A stretch of 64,000 bases of DNA. It comes from Pogonophryne albipinna (Eukaryota; Chordata; Actinopteri; Perciformes; Artedidraconidae). The notes under the pieces are model-generated. The model was not told the DNA's origin and made no database searches. It saw only the letters and a list, made by a program, of their open reading frames with translations. Positions 49,304 through 64,000 of this stretch are shown piece after piece. The DNA is taken from contig CM053260.1 of the NCBI GenBank assembly GCA_028583405.1, positions 14,158,660-14,222,659 on the forward strand, written 5' to 3'. Position numbers and translations under genes: made by a program. The first letter of the stretch is position 1; every line of letters begins with the position of its first letter.

Positions 49304-49310
49304 CTGTGTG

Positions 49311-49386
<76 letters not shown>

Positions 49387-49450
49387 CGTGCGTGCGTGTG
49401 TGTGTTTGTTTTTGTGTGAGAGAGAGAGAGAGGGAGAGAGAGAGAGATAA
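49304..49450. repeat. (TG)n with (TGCG)n and (GA)n tracts
   Basis: About 35 TG units with TGCG variants, then a GT/T-rich spacer, then a (GA)n stretch at about 49,418-49,448. Confidence 0.95.
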
Positions 49451-49736
49451 AAAGAGAGAGTTCAAGCTGAGTGGGACATCCAGAAGAAGGGAGGCGCTAA
49501 ATCTAAAAGGTCTCAATGTTCATGTGTTTACATTTTGTTGGCAGCAGCTATGTTGAAAAAAGAATGGTGTGCATTGGGCATATGAGACAGGCTGAGTGAT
49601 GTATGGTTTGGATTAGTACAAAAGAGAAAGGTTTTGTCAGGGTAAAGTGGATGGTATGAACCTGGTCCACCTGTAGAGTGTACAGTATGTTTGTGTGTGT
49701 GTGTGTGCAAGAGAAAAACAGTGTATAGAGCGAGGT

Positions 49737-49737
<1 letters not shown>

Positions 49738-49828
<91 letters not shown>

Positions 49829-49832
49829 CGTG
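49738..49832. repeat. (TG)n microsatellite
   Basis: About 45 TG units ending in TGCGTGCGTGC. A shorter TG tract lies at about 49,690-49,708. Confidence 0.95.
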
Positions 49833-50691
49833 CAGAGGGGTGCGTGTGCTGAGGGTAAAGTGGATGGTTGACTCCACTGGAATGCGGCGCTGACTCAGTC
49901 TGTCTGTCAGCCCCAACCATGTTCGCTCTGTGGACTTATTCACACTCTGCGACCCTTTCAAGGGGGCGGCCTGTTGCCTCATGTTGGATTTCCGGCAGGA
50001 CTATTGCAATTTCAGGGAATAGACTTCCAGGAAGTTGTGGGATATGGCCATATTTGGGTTCAGGCTTCACTGTATTATAGTAGTAGTACTAGAACTTGCC
50101 CTATGATTTTATAATACCATTGTGATCAGCAGCCTGTCCACAACTCTATTGGAAAAAGCCGTTACTCTTTAGTTTATTACAAGATGTTGAGCCTAATGAC
50201 TAAATTGCTCCAAGCCTCATCTTTACTTTAAAATGAATGGTAACTATGGGAAAGTTAGTAACATGATACAATTACACGCAAAATGTTGACCTGCTAACTG
50301 TTTAAATGCCAAATGTGTAACAATATTTATTACACAAGCCAAAATGCTAGCATGCTAGGTTTGAACCATATTCTGATCCATTCAATAGCAATTTCATACA
50401 TTGGTCGTATTAAACATGTAGAATAATAAAAGTATAAACCAACCAAGCCACAGCTTCACAATGACCAATATCCTAATACATTGCATATATTTCTACTAAA
50501 ATCAGTTGGTCATTCAGCAAAAACCTCCCACGGCACTGTTTGTTTTTGTTCTGTCTGTAACAATCCGGCTGTCTCATGTTAGCGATTGACTGGTGTTGTC
50601 ATGTAATCACAGTTGTTGCGGGAAGAAAGGCTTCGTCTTGGCCTCCCACGCCCCATGTCCCACCCTCTCCAGACAGACAGAGATCTGTGTG

Positions 50692-50693
<2 letters not shown>

Positions 50694-50781
<88 letters not shown>

Positions 50782-50846
50782 TGTCTGTGTGTGTGTGTGT
50801 GTGTGTCTGTGTGTCTGTGTGTGTGCATATGTGTGTGTGTTGTCCT
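50694..50846. repeat. (TG)n microsatellite with TC interruptions
   Basis: About 43 clean TG units followed by TG runs broken by TCTG. The 195-codon frame through it is a repeat artefact. Confidence 0.95.
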
Positions 50847-51184
50847 CTTTGAGCTCATCATATGGCTCCTCCCTTTCCAGATGCTGGCCAGGGAAGAAAA
50901 CAAGACCCGAACAGGGTGTCTGTCATTTGGGTATTTATTACCTGGGCCTCCCCTCCCTCACTGGTTTGTATCAAAACAAACATATCAGTTCAGAGGAGAC
51001 TCATTTTTGGTATTGTTTGTGTGTCTAGTCAAAGTGTTGCTGCAATTTGCATGTCATTTAGAACGAATGGTTTCTGGACATGAATACAAAGATTTAAACT
51101 TGTACTCAATTATTGTATTGAAGTACACTTTTAAGGGAGTATTTTCATTGTCTGCTTTTTTTTATTTTAATTCTGTATGAATTT

Positions 51185-51270
51185 AACAACAGCTGTTACA
51201 TACATCAATTGTACGGTGTCCTTGGATGTCATGAAAGGTGCCCTTAAATAACATTTATTATTATTATACC
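51185..51270 (+). mobile_element. Old L2-like LINE 3' end
   Basis: CGGTGTCCTTGGATGTCATG then AAAGGTGCCCTTAAATAA and a short (TTA)n resemble the 3' end of fish L2-type LINEs (normally ...GGCGCTATAAATAAA(ATT)n). It is degraded and has no coding part. Confidence 0.45.
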
Positions 51271-51805
51271 TTTCCTTCTGATTTATTTTTTTATTAATAC
51301 AAATATATAATAATTACAAAAATTGTATATAATATGATTATACTCATTTTAAAACATGTTTCTTTAGTCTGTGACTCTGGTGGATCCTCTGACTGGATTT
51401 CTTTGCTGCTAAACTGTGTTGAATTTCTCACACTAACTGCACTGATTCCCTTCACTTCCGCTGGTGTGCTCAAGTGTCAAGCGCACAGAGTCTAAATCAA
51501 CCAGATAGAACTTAAACTATGTCTATCTGCAATTGATCCTGAAGGATCAGTGTTCACCCCCGAGCAAACAGCAGTTTCTCATAGCACTCACCTCCCAGCC
51601 AACCAGGACCGTTGAAAGTATGTGCGGAGACAGCCACATTAATCACACTCCTGTATAACATGTCCTTTTAAAGCTCTATATTTCAAATACAAGCGTTGTG
51701 TGTGTATGTGTGTGCACCTCTAACTGTCACCAGAGCAGAACTTTCTTGCAATGTCTCTCCTTCCTAACAGAATGAAGTTTGTGGCATGAAAGACAAACAA
51801 CACAT

Positions 51806-55862
<4,057 letters not shown>

Positions 55863-55944
55863 CACATCCTGGAGAGGAGACCCAGTGTTATGTCCCTGTC
55901 CCACAGCCCTGTGCCAACCAAACCGCATGAGTCAACCCCTCGCG
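55863..55944 (+). CDS. Candidate coding exon, unassigned
   Basis: An 82-bp open segment sits between an acceptor (GGCAG at 55858-55862) and a perfect donor (GTAAGT at 55945-55950). It encodes about 27 residues rich in Ser, Pro, His and Arg, including RRPSVMSLSHSPVPTKPHES. An internal ATG would also allow a first coding exon of 18 codons. I do not recognise the protein and found no partner exons nearby. Confidence 0.25.
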
Positions 55945-55950
55945 GTAAGT

Positions 55951-58900
55951 GTGGGTGGCTTCTCTCCTGTGACTACTCCCTGACCCATCTTGCTCAAACT
56001 CCCTCACACTCTTCCTCTCTAATTCCCATTTTTCCGTGTGAATCATCAAGCCGGCTCTTGGTGAAGAATGTTTTTACCAAGAAATAGCACTTCATATCCT
56101 GACCATAATTTGACTGTAGTTGTAAATATTAATAATACTACACTGGCTTTGGAACAACATGACACAGCTCTGTTTGCCGAGTGAGTTATAGTCGTGTCAC
56201 ATGAGAGATCTGCATTACGTCACATGGACACAAGCCTATGCAAACACAAAAGACCAGAAGACAGCAGGGAGTGGTGTTTGTGCTCTTGTACAAGTAAGGT
56301 GTTTTCTGCAGGCCAGCATGTCCATTAACCTTAAGTCAGTCCCATTATAGATTACGTTTTCCTCCTGTGTGTCTGGTGTTGTTCTGAACAGGCAACTGTG
56401 TACTAAGAAAACATTTCCAGGGTCGCGTCTGCTTCTACTCATACAGAGTGCCAACAACATGCTGACATACTCCCATGAAGTGCTCCCTGTGCTCTGGGCT
56501 CTGCTGCTCATCCCGTGCTGACGTTATATGTCCCACACTTACGCTTGCAAATGACACAAGAGCAAGTGGACATACCGTACCTGCATGTGAACGCTCATAA
56601 ACATAAACTCAACACATTACATTTTCCAGGTTACGTTATCTACTTCCTATTAGCACAGTTTCCCAGCACAAGGGAAAAGCCAGAGGAAGCAGAGCTGTTG
56701 TTGTCTCTCTCAACTGGGTGCTTCCTGTCCTGATAGAGGGGCACGTAGAGATATCCCTGAAAGGAGCTGTTGGAACAGGGGAGGGGTGTTTTGGACCCCT
56801 TTCAATGACTTACAATCTTATCTGGCCGGGGTTTGGTATGCATCCACTAGTTAGAGCTGGGCACAGTTTGAGAGAATGTATTCCAGCCTTCCTTCTCCCC
56901 TTCTCAGTTAGAAATAGTAAACAATTTGAAGAGCTGAAGAGAGTTAATAGCTGCCTTTAATCATGCTTTCTCACCATACGGATAATAGACAATCATTTCT
57001 GCCTTTGAATGTTTCTTTATAATCTAAGAAGACTTCTATCATCTATCCTAGGGATTTGTTTGGCGTTTGCAGCATTCCAGAGACATCATTACAAAGTAGC
57101 GCTTTAATAAGCATTCACTTTAATTCGAGGGTCCTGGTGGAAACGCTTTTGCAAGCTTACTTCAAAAAAACATAGCAACAATGCGGAATAAGCTCAAAGC
57201 ACTTATTGTGCAGCATTATGTTATTTTATATAAACAGAAGTCCCTCATGTGGATGTGCCATCTGTTTAAAACCGTTTTTTTGAGAAATGTTAACTCTAAT
57301 CTCTTTCTCTCTTGATAGAAAAGTAGGTGTGATTACTTTTGACACATAACTTTGTTATTTCTGTAAAGCATTTCAACATGACGTCTTGTTCTCTTGGCGA
57401 CTTCTGCTACATCACAAGATGCTTCAGTTTATACTATAATCTGAGTAAACATTCAAAGACAGGCCACCTCCCTGTCTGTCTGCTCTGTCTGTCGCTTTGT
57501 GTGTCCTCTCCATGGTTTGTGACACAATGGTGGCCTGTGGTGCTCAATCTTTGGGAAAATGAAATCACGAGTTTGAACTATTGTAAACATTAGGCTCCTC
57601 ATCCTGTCTGCAGATAAGAGTTCCGGATACGGATATCATTAAATAATGAAGGGATGTGTAGATAATTCAAGGCTATCATCGGTAGTCAGGAAAGCCGAGC
57701 TTATCCTTGTCAAAAAATAAGATTGGTAATTGAATGGCTGGCTATTGTCGCCTACAAACGAAGGACACACCTATGCACATGGAAAATTACCCACACTTTA
57801 AACAGAAGCTTTGTGCTCAAATGTATTCTGTGCTTAGTAATCCGATGGTCTAAAGGCAGCATTTGAATTAAGCAAGGCTAATTATCAGGCCAGAGAAAAT
57901 TAGAGCGTGAAATTGCTTAGGGCCATTTGAGGTTATTTTACATGCACTAGGATATTTTCACAATAATAATCTCTTTCTAGGAAAGAAATCAAACATGCTT
58001 TACAATGCTTTACATGCAATATAAATGTTTCTCTATCTCTTATGTCTCTAGCACTGTGAATCAGCATTTTTTATGAAGTTGATGTACTTGCACAACACTG
58101 TGCTTGAACGTGCGTATTGTCACTTTGGTTAAAAGCACAAGGTAATTAAATTCAATGTTTAAAAAGTGCTTGTATATTTATTCTTTTAATAATGTACTCC
58201 AAAGACAGACACGTTCAGGGTCCAGTTCGGGTCACAAGAGATAACATGCAAGGCTCTTTAACGCCACGAGTGTCACAGTGTCTTAACCCCTATTTAAAGC
58301 CAGTCCTTCAACAAAGGCAGTCTAAGGTCAGAGAAACACGTATGTGAGTGTGATATCTCTTAGGGAAGTGTAAAAGGACACTCTTTTCCTGTGTAGTGTG
58401 AAGATATCCCACAACGCTTTTCAGGAGGGGGGATTCAAGGAAGGCTCCAAATGATGGAGTAATTATGTCAGGAGCTTTACAGTAACTATAATTTTAGAGG
58501 GAGATTTGTGGGTAGACGGTGATAAGTATAGACTACTGCACTCAAAGGGTTGTTTGGAGTGTGGAAAACAATCTGAAAATAAAGATGTTTGACTTAAGTG
58601 TCTGTACTGTCTGTCCTATGTGTAAACAGAAATATGTGCAGGCGTCTATGTGTGCACAACTTTTTCATGAGTCAACAAGAGTTTATGTGCATGTCTGTGT
58701 ATACAGCAGAGTCATTTTTTTTACTTGACGACTCGAGGAAGTACTAGCACATTGTGCCCTGTGAGCTCGGTGCACACCTCCCACACACCTTCAGGCTCCA
58801 GAGGCCCTTGCAGTGTTTGGTCTGGGGCGGCTCCCCGGCTGATTTACTTCCTGCCAGGGACCACAGTGGTGTGGGGAGGAGAGTATCTGCAGGGTTTGCC

Positions 58901-61900
58901 AGAAGGCAAAAAGGAGGCCAGGATAAACTGAGATTTATGGTTGATTTACAAGGCTGTTAATTCTTCTTTTCGTCACCACTTCAAACAGAAGCTGTGCGCC
59001 TTAGTGACCCTACTCTTAGTTCAGTACAGTAGACCTGCAGGACAAAGCATGAACTATTTTTAAACTGGCACTGTTTGCCCCAAGTTTTCATACCTTCAGA
59101 GAGATCACCTGCCCTTGTTTTAAAAATAGCCGTGTACAGCAGTGGTAACTCATTATTTTTTGCAGAGCTGAGAATAATCTGCTGGCTCTAAGATAATTAT
59201 AGTCCTTATTTAAACTTGACTTTGAATGTTCTTTCCACTCAGAGCTACATTTACAAAGTGGTGAAGGTGCCTCCTATGAAGCCTCTATTTCGTCTTCTGT
59301 TTTGTCCTGGCAGTATCACAGTGTAACAAATGTCACATTCTATATATGCTGTATATTTTAAAATGTGAAGATGTTTATATTTAAAAGAATAACAAAATAA
59401 AATATCTAGAGTGAAGTGTAGGGCCTATGTGAGCATCCACAGCAGCTTCAATTATCTTTGTCATATTATGTATACACTTATGTGTATCTCATCCTACAAA
59501 TGGATGAAATACATTTGCCACAAATGTTGCAAAACCTTGGTTGATATATGTGTACATCTGATTGCTTGAGATTATAGGCCTAATGTGTATGACTTTTTTG
59601 AGAAAACAAACAACTTTCTAAGCACACAACTTTCAGACAATAATTGTACAGCCCACCCACCTGCTGTAACTATAAGCTTTGCCTTTGTTAACTGTGTACT
59701 ATATAACTCCAATATAACACTATGGCTTAGTGTGACTTTGTATACGCTCTTGAGAAAAAGCACGAATGTTGTTGTGGTGCAGATTAAATGGCAGTTTAAT
59801 TATTCATCTAGTTTAGCTTTCAACGTGTAGGACCAAGGCCGTTATAGTCCCTGTACCATGACCACTGAGTTTAAGACAGGACTGTATTTACACCCACGCA
59901 GGGTTCTCTGCCTGGAGCAACACATTTCACCTTAAACATATGCGTTTGCACAGCCAACCTGCTTGTTGGGGGTGGAAAATGAGAGCTGGACCTCATCTGC
60001 ATTCTCCTGAACTCGCAGGCCTGTCGTTAAAAGGCTTGTGTGAGCGGTGATCCAGAGCATTTCTGTTGTGAAGAATTAATGTGGCTGCTGCCCAGCGCCA
60101 GGTCAGGTAGTCTCGCTGACTTCATCAGGGCTCCTAAATGCATGTGTGAATGGAACAAAAGGCCCTCTGACAAAGCACATACTCTGCCCTGAATGACTCA
60201 GTCTCTGTCGATCACCAGACCCTGCCACATGCACTTCATCAACACACAGAAAAACAGGACTTGTTCAGCTCACTGCCTGTAGCTCATCTGTGGACTGCAT
60301 CCTTCATTACACATGTGTCTTCTTAGTGCACCTAAAGTGCAATTCTTCTTTTAACTCTGAAGCAACTGATTTATACCTCACTCTATTAGAACTGCCTCCT
60401 TTGAATGCAAGCCTGCTGATCTTTTTGCTGCACAACATCTGAAATCGTTATCAGCAGAGCTAGGGGCCTTGGGTCCGGATGTTTGCTGTGAGCTTGGTTT
60501 CTTATTTCCCCCATCAATGAGTGAGACTGAACCAGGAAATCAGGGGAAGAGCAAATTCCCCCAACAATTAGTAAAGATGAATAGATTGCTACATTAAGCA
60601 AAACCTAAACCTTCTCCTGTATAGACTGACGTAAAAAACACCGGAAACCTGCAATACTCATCGGCCAAAGGGCAGAAACTCCTGTTTTGGACGTTTGAAA
60701 TATGATACAGGCATTACATTGCAGAAACAGGCGACGTAGCTCTTCATGAGGCCCTATAGGATTCTGTAATGCAGCCAGAACAGAAAATCCAAGTGTAGGC
60801 AAAAGAAAACTGATGTTCTGTAAACTGAATATTAGTTGCAAGGCCGGAAACAAGTCATATTAGGAACAGGTTTTCATCTGTGTCAGTCAATCCCGTGAAG
60901 TTCCAGTGGTGCAGCCTGTGAGCAGAGTTGGCACTGAACCAGCGGCTGGAGAAAGTCGAACCAGCGTGACGTTCTCCATCACACCACAGCTGTCGTTTTC
61001 ACAGCTTCTCCCAAAACACCAGACACAAATGAAAGCATTTATGTGGGTGATTATGTGTGACAGTGGATGTTCCCATTCTTTTTACAACTTCCCAAAACCT
61101 TAAAAGGAAGAATTATTACAGTTTGGTATAGCTTCAGGAATAATCAGCCATCTTAATAACTAACATGAGTTCAGTCTCAGTCATTGGATGAGCTCGCCAA
61201 TAACTCCCCCAGTCTATGTCTAAGGTGATATTTGGGTCGTGAAGACTAAACACACCCTGTCATCATCAAGGAGGCGGTGTGGCTCACTCCACCCACAACT
61301 AACAGCAGGCTGTGGCTACACTTGAACTACTCAACATAACAATGTAGAGGAATGATACAACGATGACTCGTTATTGCTGCTTTTGATTATATTGAACTCT
61401 AAAACAGAAAATAACTGTGTGTGAGGTAATTTACTCTAAAACCCCTTCATTTCCCAGAAGTATTTGTATCAATATAGGAAGTGATTAATAAGTGAAGCAT
61501 CTGGAGGATTCTCAGGAGTTTGGTTAACAAGAAGAAGTGCTTTAATATGATCGTATTTACATTGTAGTGAGAGATGACAGCCCGTTGCCTGGGGATTTGT
61601 GTTTTGTTTCCACGGCGCGAGCCAAGTGTGTGTGGGTCTGCCAGACAAAACCACGATCCAGCAGTAATACACGGCGATGTGTCAGCCTGAGGCTCGGCTA
61701 TGGAGCTCACAGCTGCAAAGGCTGGACCCACAGATCATCTGCAGTGTGAACCATGTAGGCAGCATACAGTCTTTTTGAAATGCAAATTATTTCTGTGTTT
61801 TTTATTTCATCTTTATTAATCCAGGAGAATAGCATTGCTGCCCAATAAATTAAACACATTATGTTTTCAGAGTCACCAATAACATCACAGTTAACACATT

Positions 61901-64000
61901 AAAAAAGTCAGGACAAGGTAAGTTCGACCAAATATCACAAATCCATATTTTTGAACTTGCTTAGCCATGCACAATTGTTTTTCCTTCATGTGTCATGGTT
62001 TTGAGATGTATCCCACAATCCTATGGAAGTTAATTTCTTCAAAGTATGATGTTAAAACAAAAAATACAAAAAAGGATGACATGTTGGCATCTCTGTGGCA
62101 GGTGGGCTAGTAGCTGAAGGCTAACGTTTGGGAAGTGTGTTTCTCTGATAACCTAATATTCATCTTATTACTGAAATCCTCCATCCAGTTGTAATACAAA
62201 GTAAAAAATTAGGAAGATCTAAAACATGTCATGTGAAAATGTGACATAAACGTGCATATTGAAAGGACCGTCTACTTGATACAAATGTGTTCGAACATTT
62301 TGGGAAATATTTTGATCATATTAAAAAGTATAGTAGCCTAACATCTATTTTTGTAATGTCGGTGAACTGACTCTTTAAACAGCAGACACATTTTTTATAT
62401 TTCTCAAGTGAGAAAGTTGCAGACTTTGCTGGCCACAAATGCTTAAAAAAGCCTTGCAATATCAAAGAGGGATCGCCAGCAAACCAGGGTCTAAATAAGT
62501 CCTGTATTGAGATTTTCTTTTTTGGAAGAGCACAGAACACCTATTCGATGAAATAAAGCTTGACGTCACCTTTGTAAAGCACTGAGACTTCTGCTGCTGT
62601 GTTTATATCAGTATGAACTTTGGACGCAGGCTTAATATGCACGTAATTTAATTACCTCAGCAGGCAGGCAGCAATCACTGCTTTGACCTTCATAGTGAAT
62701 AAATCATTTACATCAGTTTTTTTTTTTTATATTTCCAACAGAACTCCACCCTTCCTGTTGGTGAGGGATTCTTAATAGGCTAAGAGACTGAAGCGTCACT
62801 TCATAAATATACCATTGTGTTGTAGTGTGAACCACAAAGGGAAATTCCTCTCTGCTCCAAATGACGCTGAAAGGAAAATTAACTGAAGGTTTCACTTTTT
62901 TGATGTGGTGGATAAATCTCAGCGTGAGTCATGAAGCACAACCAGAGAATTGGAAATGTTTCCTGAGAATGATTACTTATTTTGAAATGTCTTTCATGTG
63001 CCATCTCAAACTCTCATCAGAGCTGCCTCTGGCTGCGGCTGCTTATCTCATTCCCTGACTTTTTTTCCCTCTGACTGACAAACTTTATAAGGAATTTCCT
63101 GTGAGTGATGGCCTCACGATGTGGCACACAAGCAAGGAGGGGAGGTGGGCTGAAGTGGGAGGAGAGACAGTATCGACTTAAAGCATATTTATTCCAATGA
63201 ATGTTCATGGATAAAGGTTTCCCAGCGGATTTAGAAATGTAAAACAGTTAACACAAACACATGTTTTATTAAAGGGAAATACATTTATTTGTTCTCACTT
63301 TTGAAAATGTACCTTTATTGTCATCGGTGAGCATTTCCAGTACCATCCCTCACATTATTAGTAATCCAAACTCTGATGCTCATTTCATTCACATACATCA
63401 ATTGTAAATCACACCAAGTAAGCCCCTTTCCTCTGCTGGTCACAACTGGCCCAGGGAATCCCAAAAATGTGCCTGAAATTATAAAGGGGGATTAGCAATA
63501 GCTTTTCCATGAAGTGACCAAATATGTAATCATAAGCCTGTTGGGTTTGGGGGGGGGGGGCGGGGGCGGGCACAAGCTGTAAAGGATTTATGAACAAAGA
63601 CAGAAGAACACTCTGTTCTCTCTTTCTCGCTCTCCCGCACACACCTCAGCTTTATGCCACTATTGATTCAACACACGAGTTGTTTGTAGTCATTGTATCA
63701 CTGTGTTTGGTCAGTGTGCATGTCAGTGTTGGGTTTGTATAGCCCAGTTAGGTAAGGTGACATAGCTAATAGAACACCACTTACGCTCTAAGTAGGCTTA
63801 GTTACTGGAAATAGATGATGTTAAGAATAGCATTTACCCTAAACTTAAACAAAGAAAAATATTTGTATCATCCATGTTGCTCTGTGTTTTAGTGAAAAAT
63901 ATCTCAGGTCAACACAGAACAGGTCCAGCTAAAAGACAATGCAGAGGGTGATCTGATTAGCAAGCAGTGAAACAATCTGGGCTGCATTCAGCTAGCAGCT
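55951..64000. other. Non-coding region, no gene recognised
   Basis: Eight kilobases of unique-looking, moderately AT-rich DNA with only short random frames. A G-rich tract at 63,549-63,570 (12 G, then CGGGGGCGGG) could form a G-quadruplex. No repeats with clear ends were found. Confidence 0.4.

Noticed and set aside
50593..51180. 195-codon open frame
   Set aside because: Most of it is alternating Cys-Val from a (TG)n microsatellite; the rest has no protein character.

Overview
This is vertebrate genomic DNA, almost certainly from a ray-finned (teleost) fish. Genes are split into short exons with GT/AG introns, (CA)n/(TG)n microsatellites are long and frequent, and the interspersed repeats are of typical fish families: hAT-like, TTAA-flanked and Harbinger-like DNA elements, LINE 3' tails and a Gypsy-type LTR element. 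There are no operons, ribosome binding sites, phage or CRISPR features. All gene models are built by eye from reading frames, splice signals and recalled family patterns; there was no transcript or database evidence.

Left part (1 to 13,500). A plus-strand terminal coding exon of an unidentified gene ends at 181. On the minus strand, 5,076 to 11,005, lies a 14-exon coiled-coil gene of the ODAD1(CCDC114)/CCDC63 outer-dynein-arm docking family. A likely 5' UTR exon and an RFX X-box-like motif lie near 11,839 to 11,906. Exon 12 carries one extra base that breaks the frame, although exons 13 and 14 stay open. Intron 10 holds a 0.6 kb direct duplicate of sequence from downstream of the gene, and intron 3 holds a DNA element with another element nested inside it. 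A 5'-truncated LINE lies at 12,258 to 13,138.

Middle (13,578 to 35,130). Two head-to-tail minus-strand genes encode taste receptor type 1 member 3 (T1R3): copy 1 at 13,578 to 17,462 (853 aa) and copy 2 at 31,227 to 35,025 (852 aa). Both are intact class C GPCR models with a signal peptide, Venus flytrap domain, nine-cysteine domain and 7TM domain, built from eight coding exons. Similarity is patchy. The 7TM exons and the front of exon 3 are nearly or fully identical, introns included, while neighbouring ligand-domain exons differ by about 10 to 16% of residues, which points to gene conversion. In other vertebrates T1R3 pairs with T1R1 or T1R2 to form amino-acid or sweet receptors, so a second, diverged partner subunit could widen the receptor repertoire.

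Between the two receptors is a nested transposon island (18,008 to 30,370) whose outer ends carry hAT-like termini and a perfect 8-bp target duplication. Inside are inverted hAT arms, a non-LTR LINE (19,737 to 26,540) split by two further hAT-like elements with perfect 8-bp duplications, and a broken Gypsy-type LTR retrotransposon lacking its integrase end.

Right part (35,680 to 64,000). A TTAA-flanked, piggyBac-like element is followed by more MITEs and LINE tails, then about 25 kb with no convincing gene. That stretch is dominated by eight microsatellites. One spliced-looking segment at 55,863 to 55,944 is the only exon candidate.
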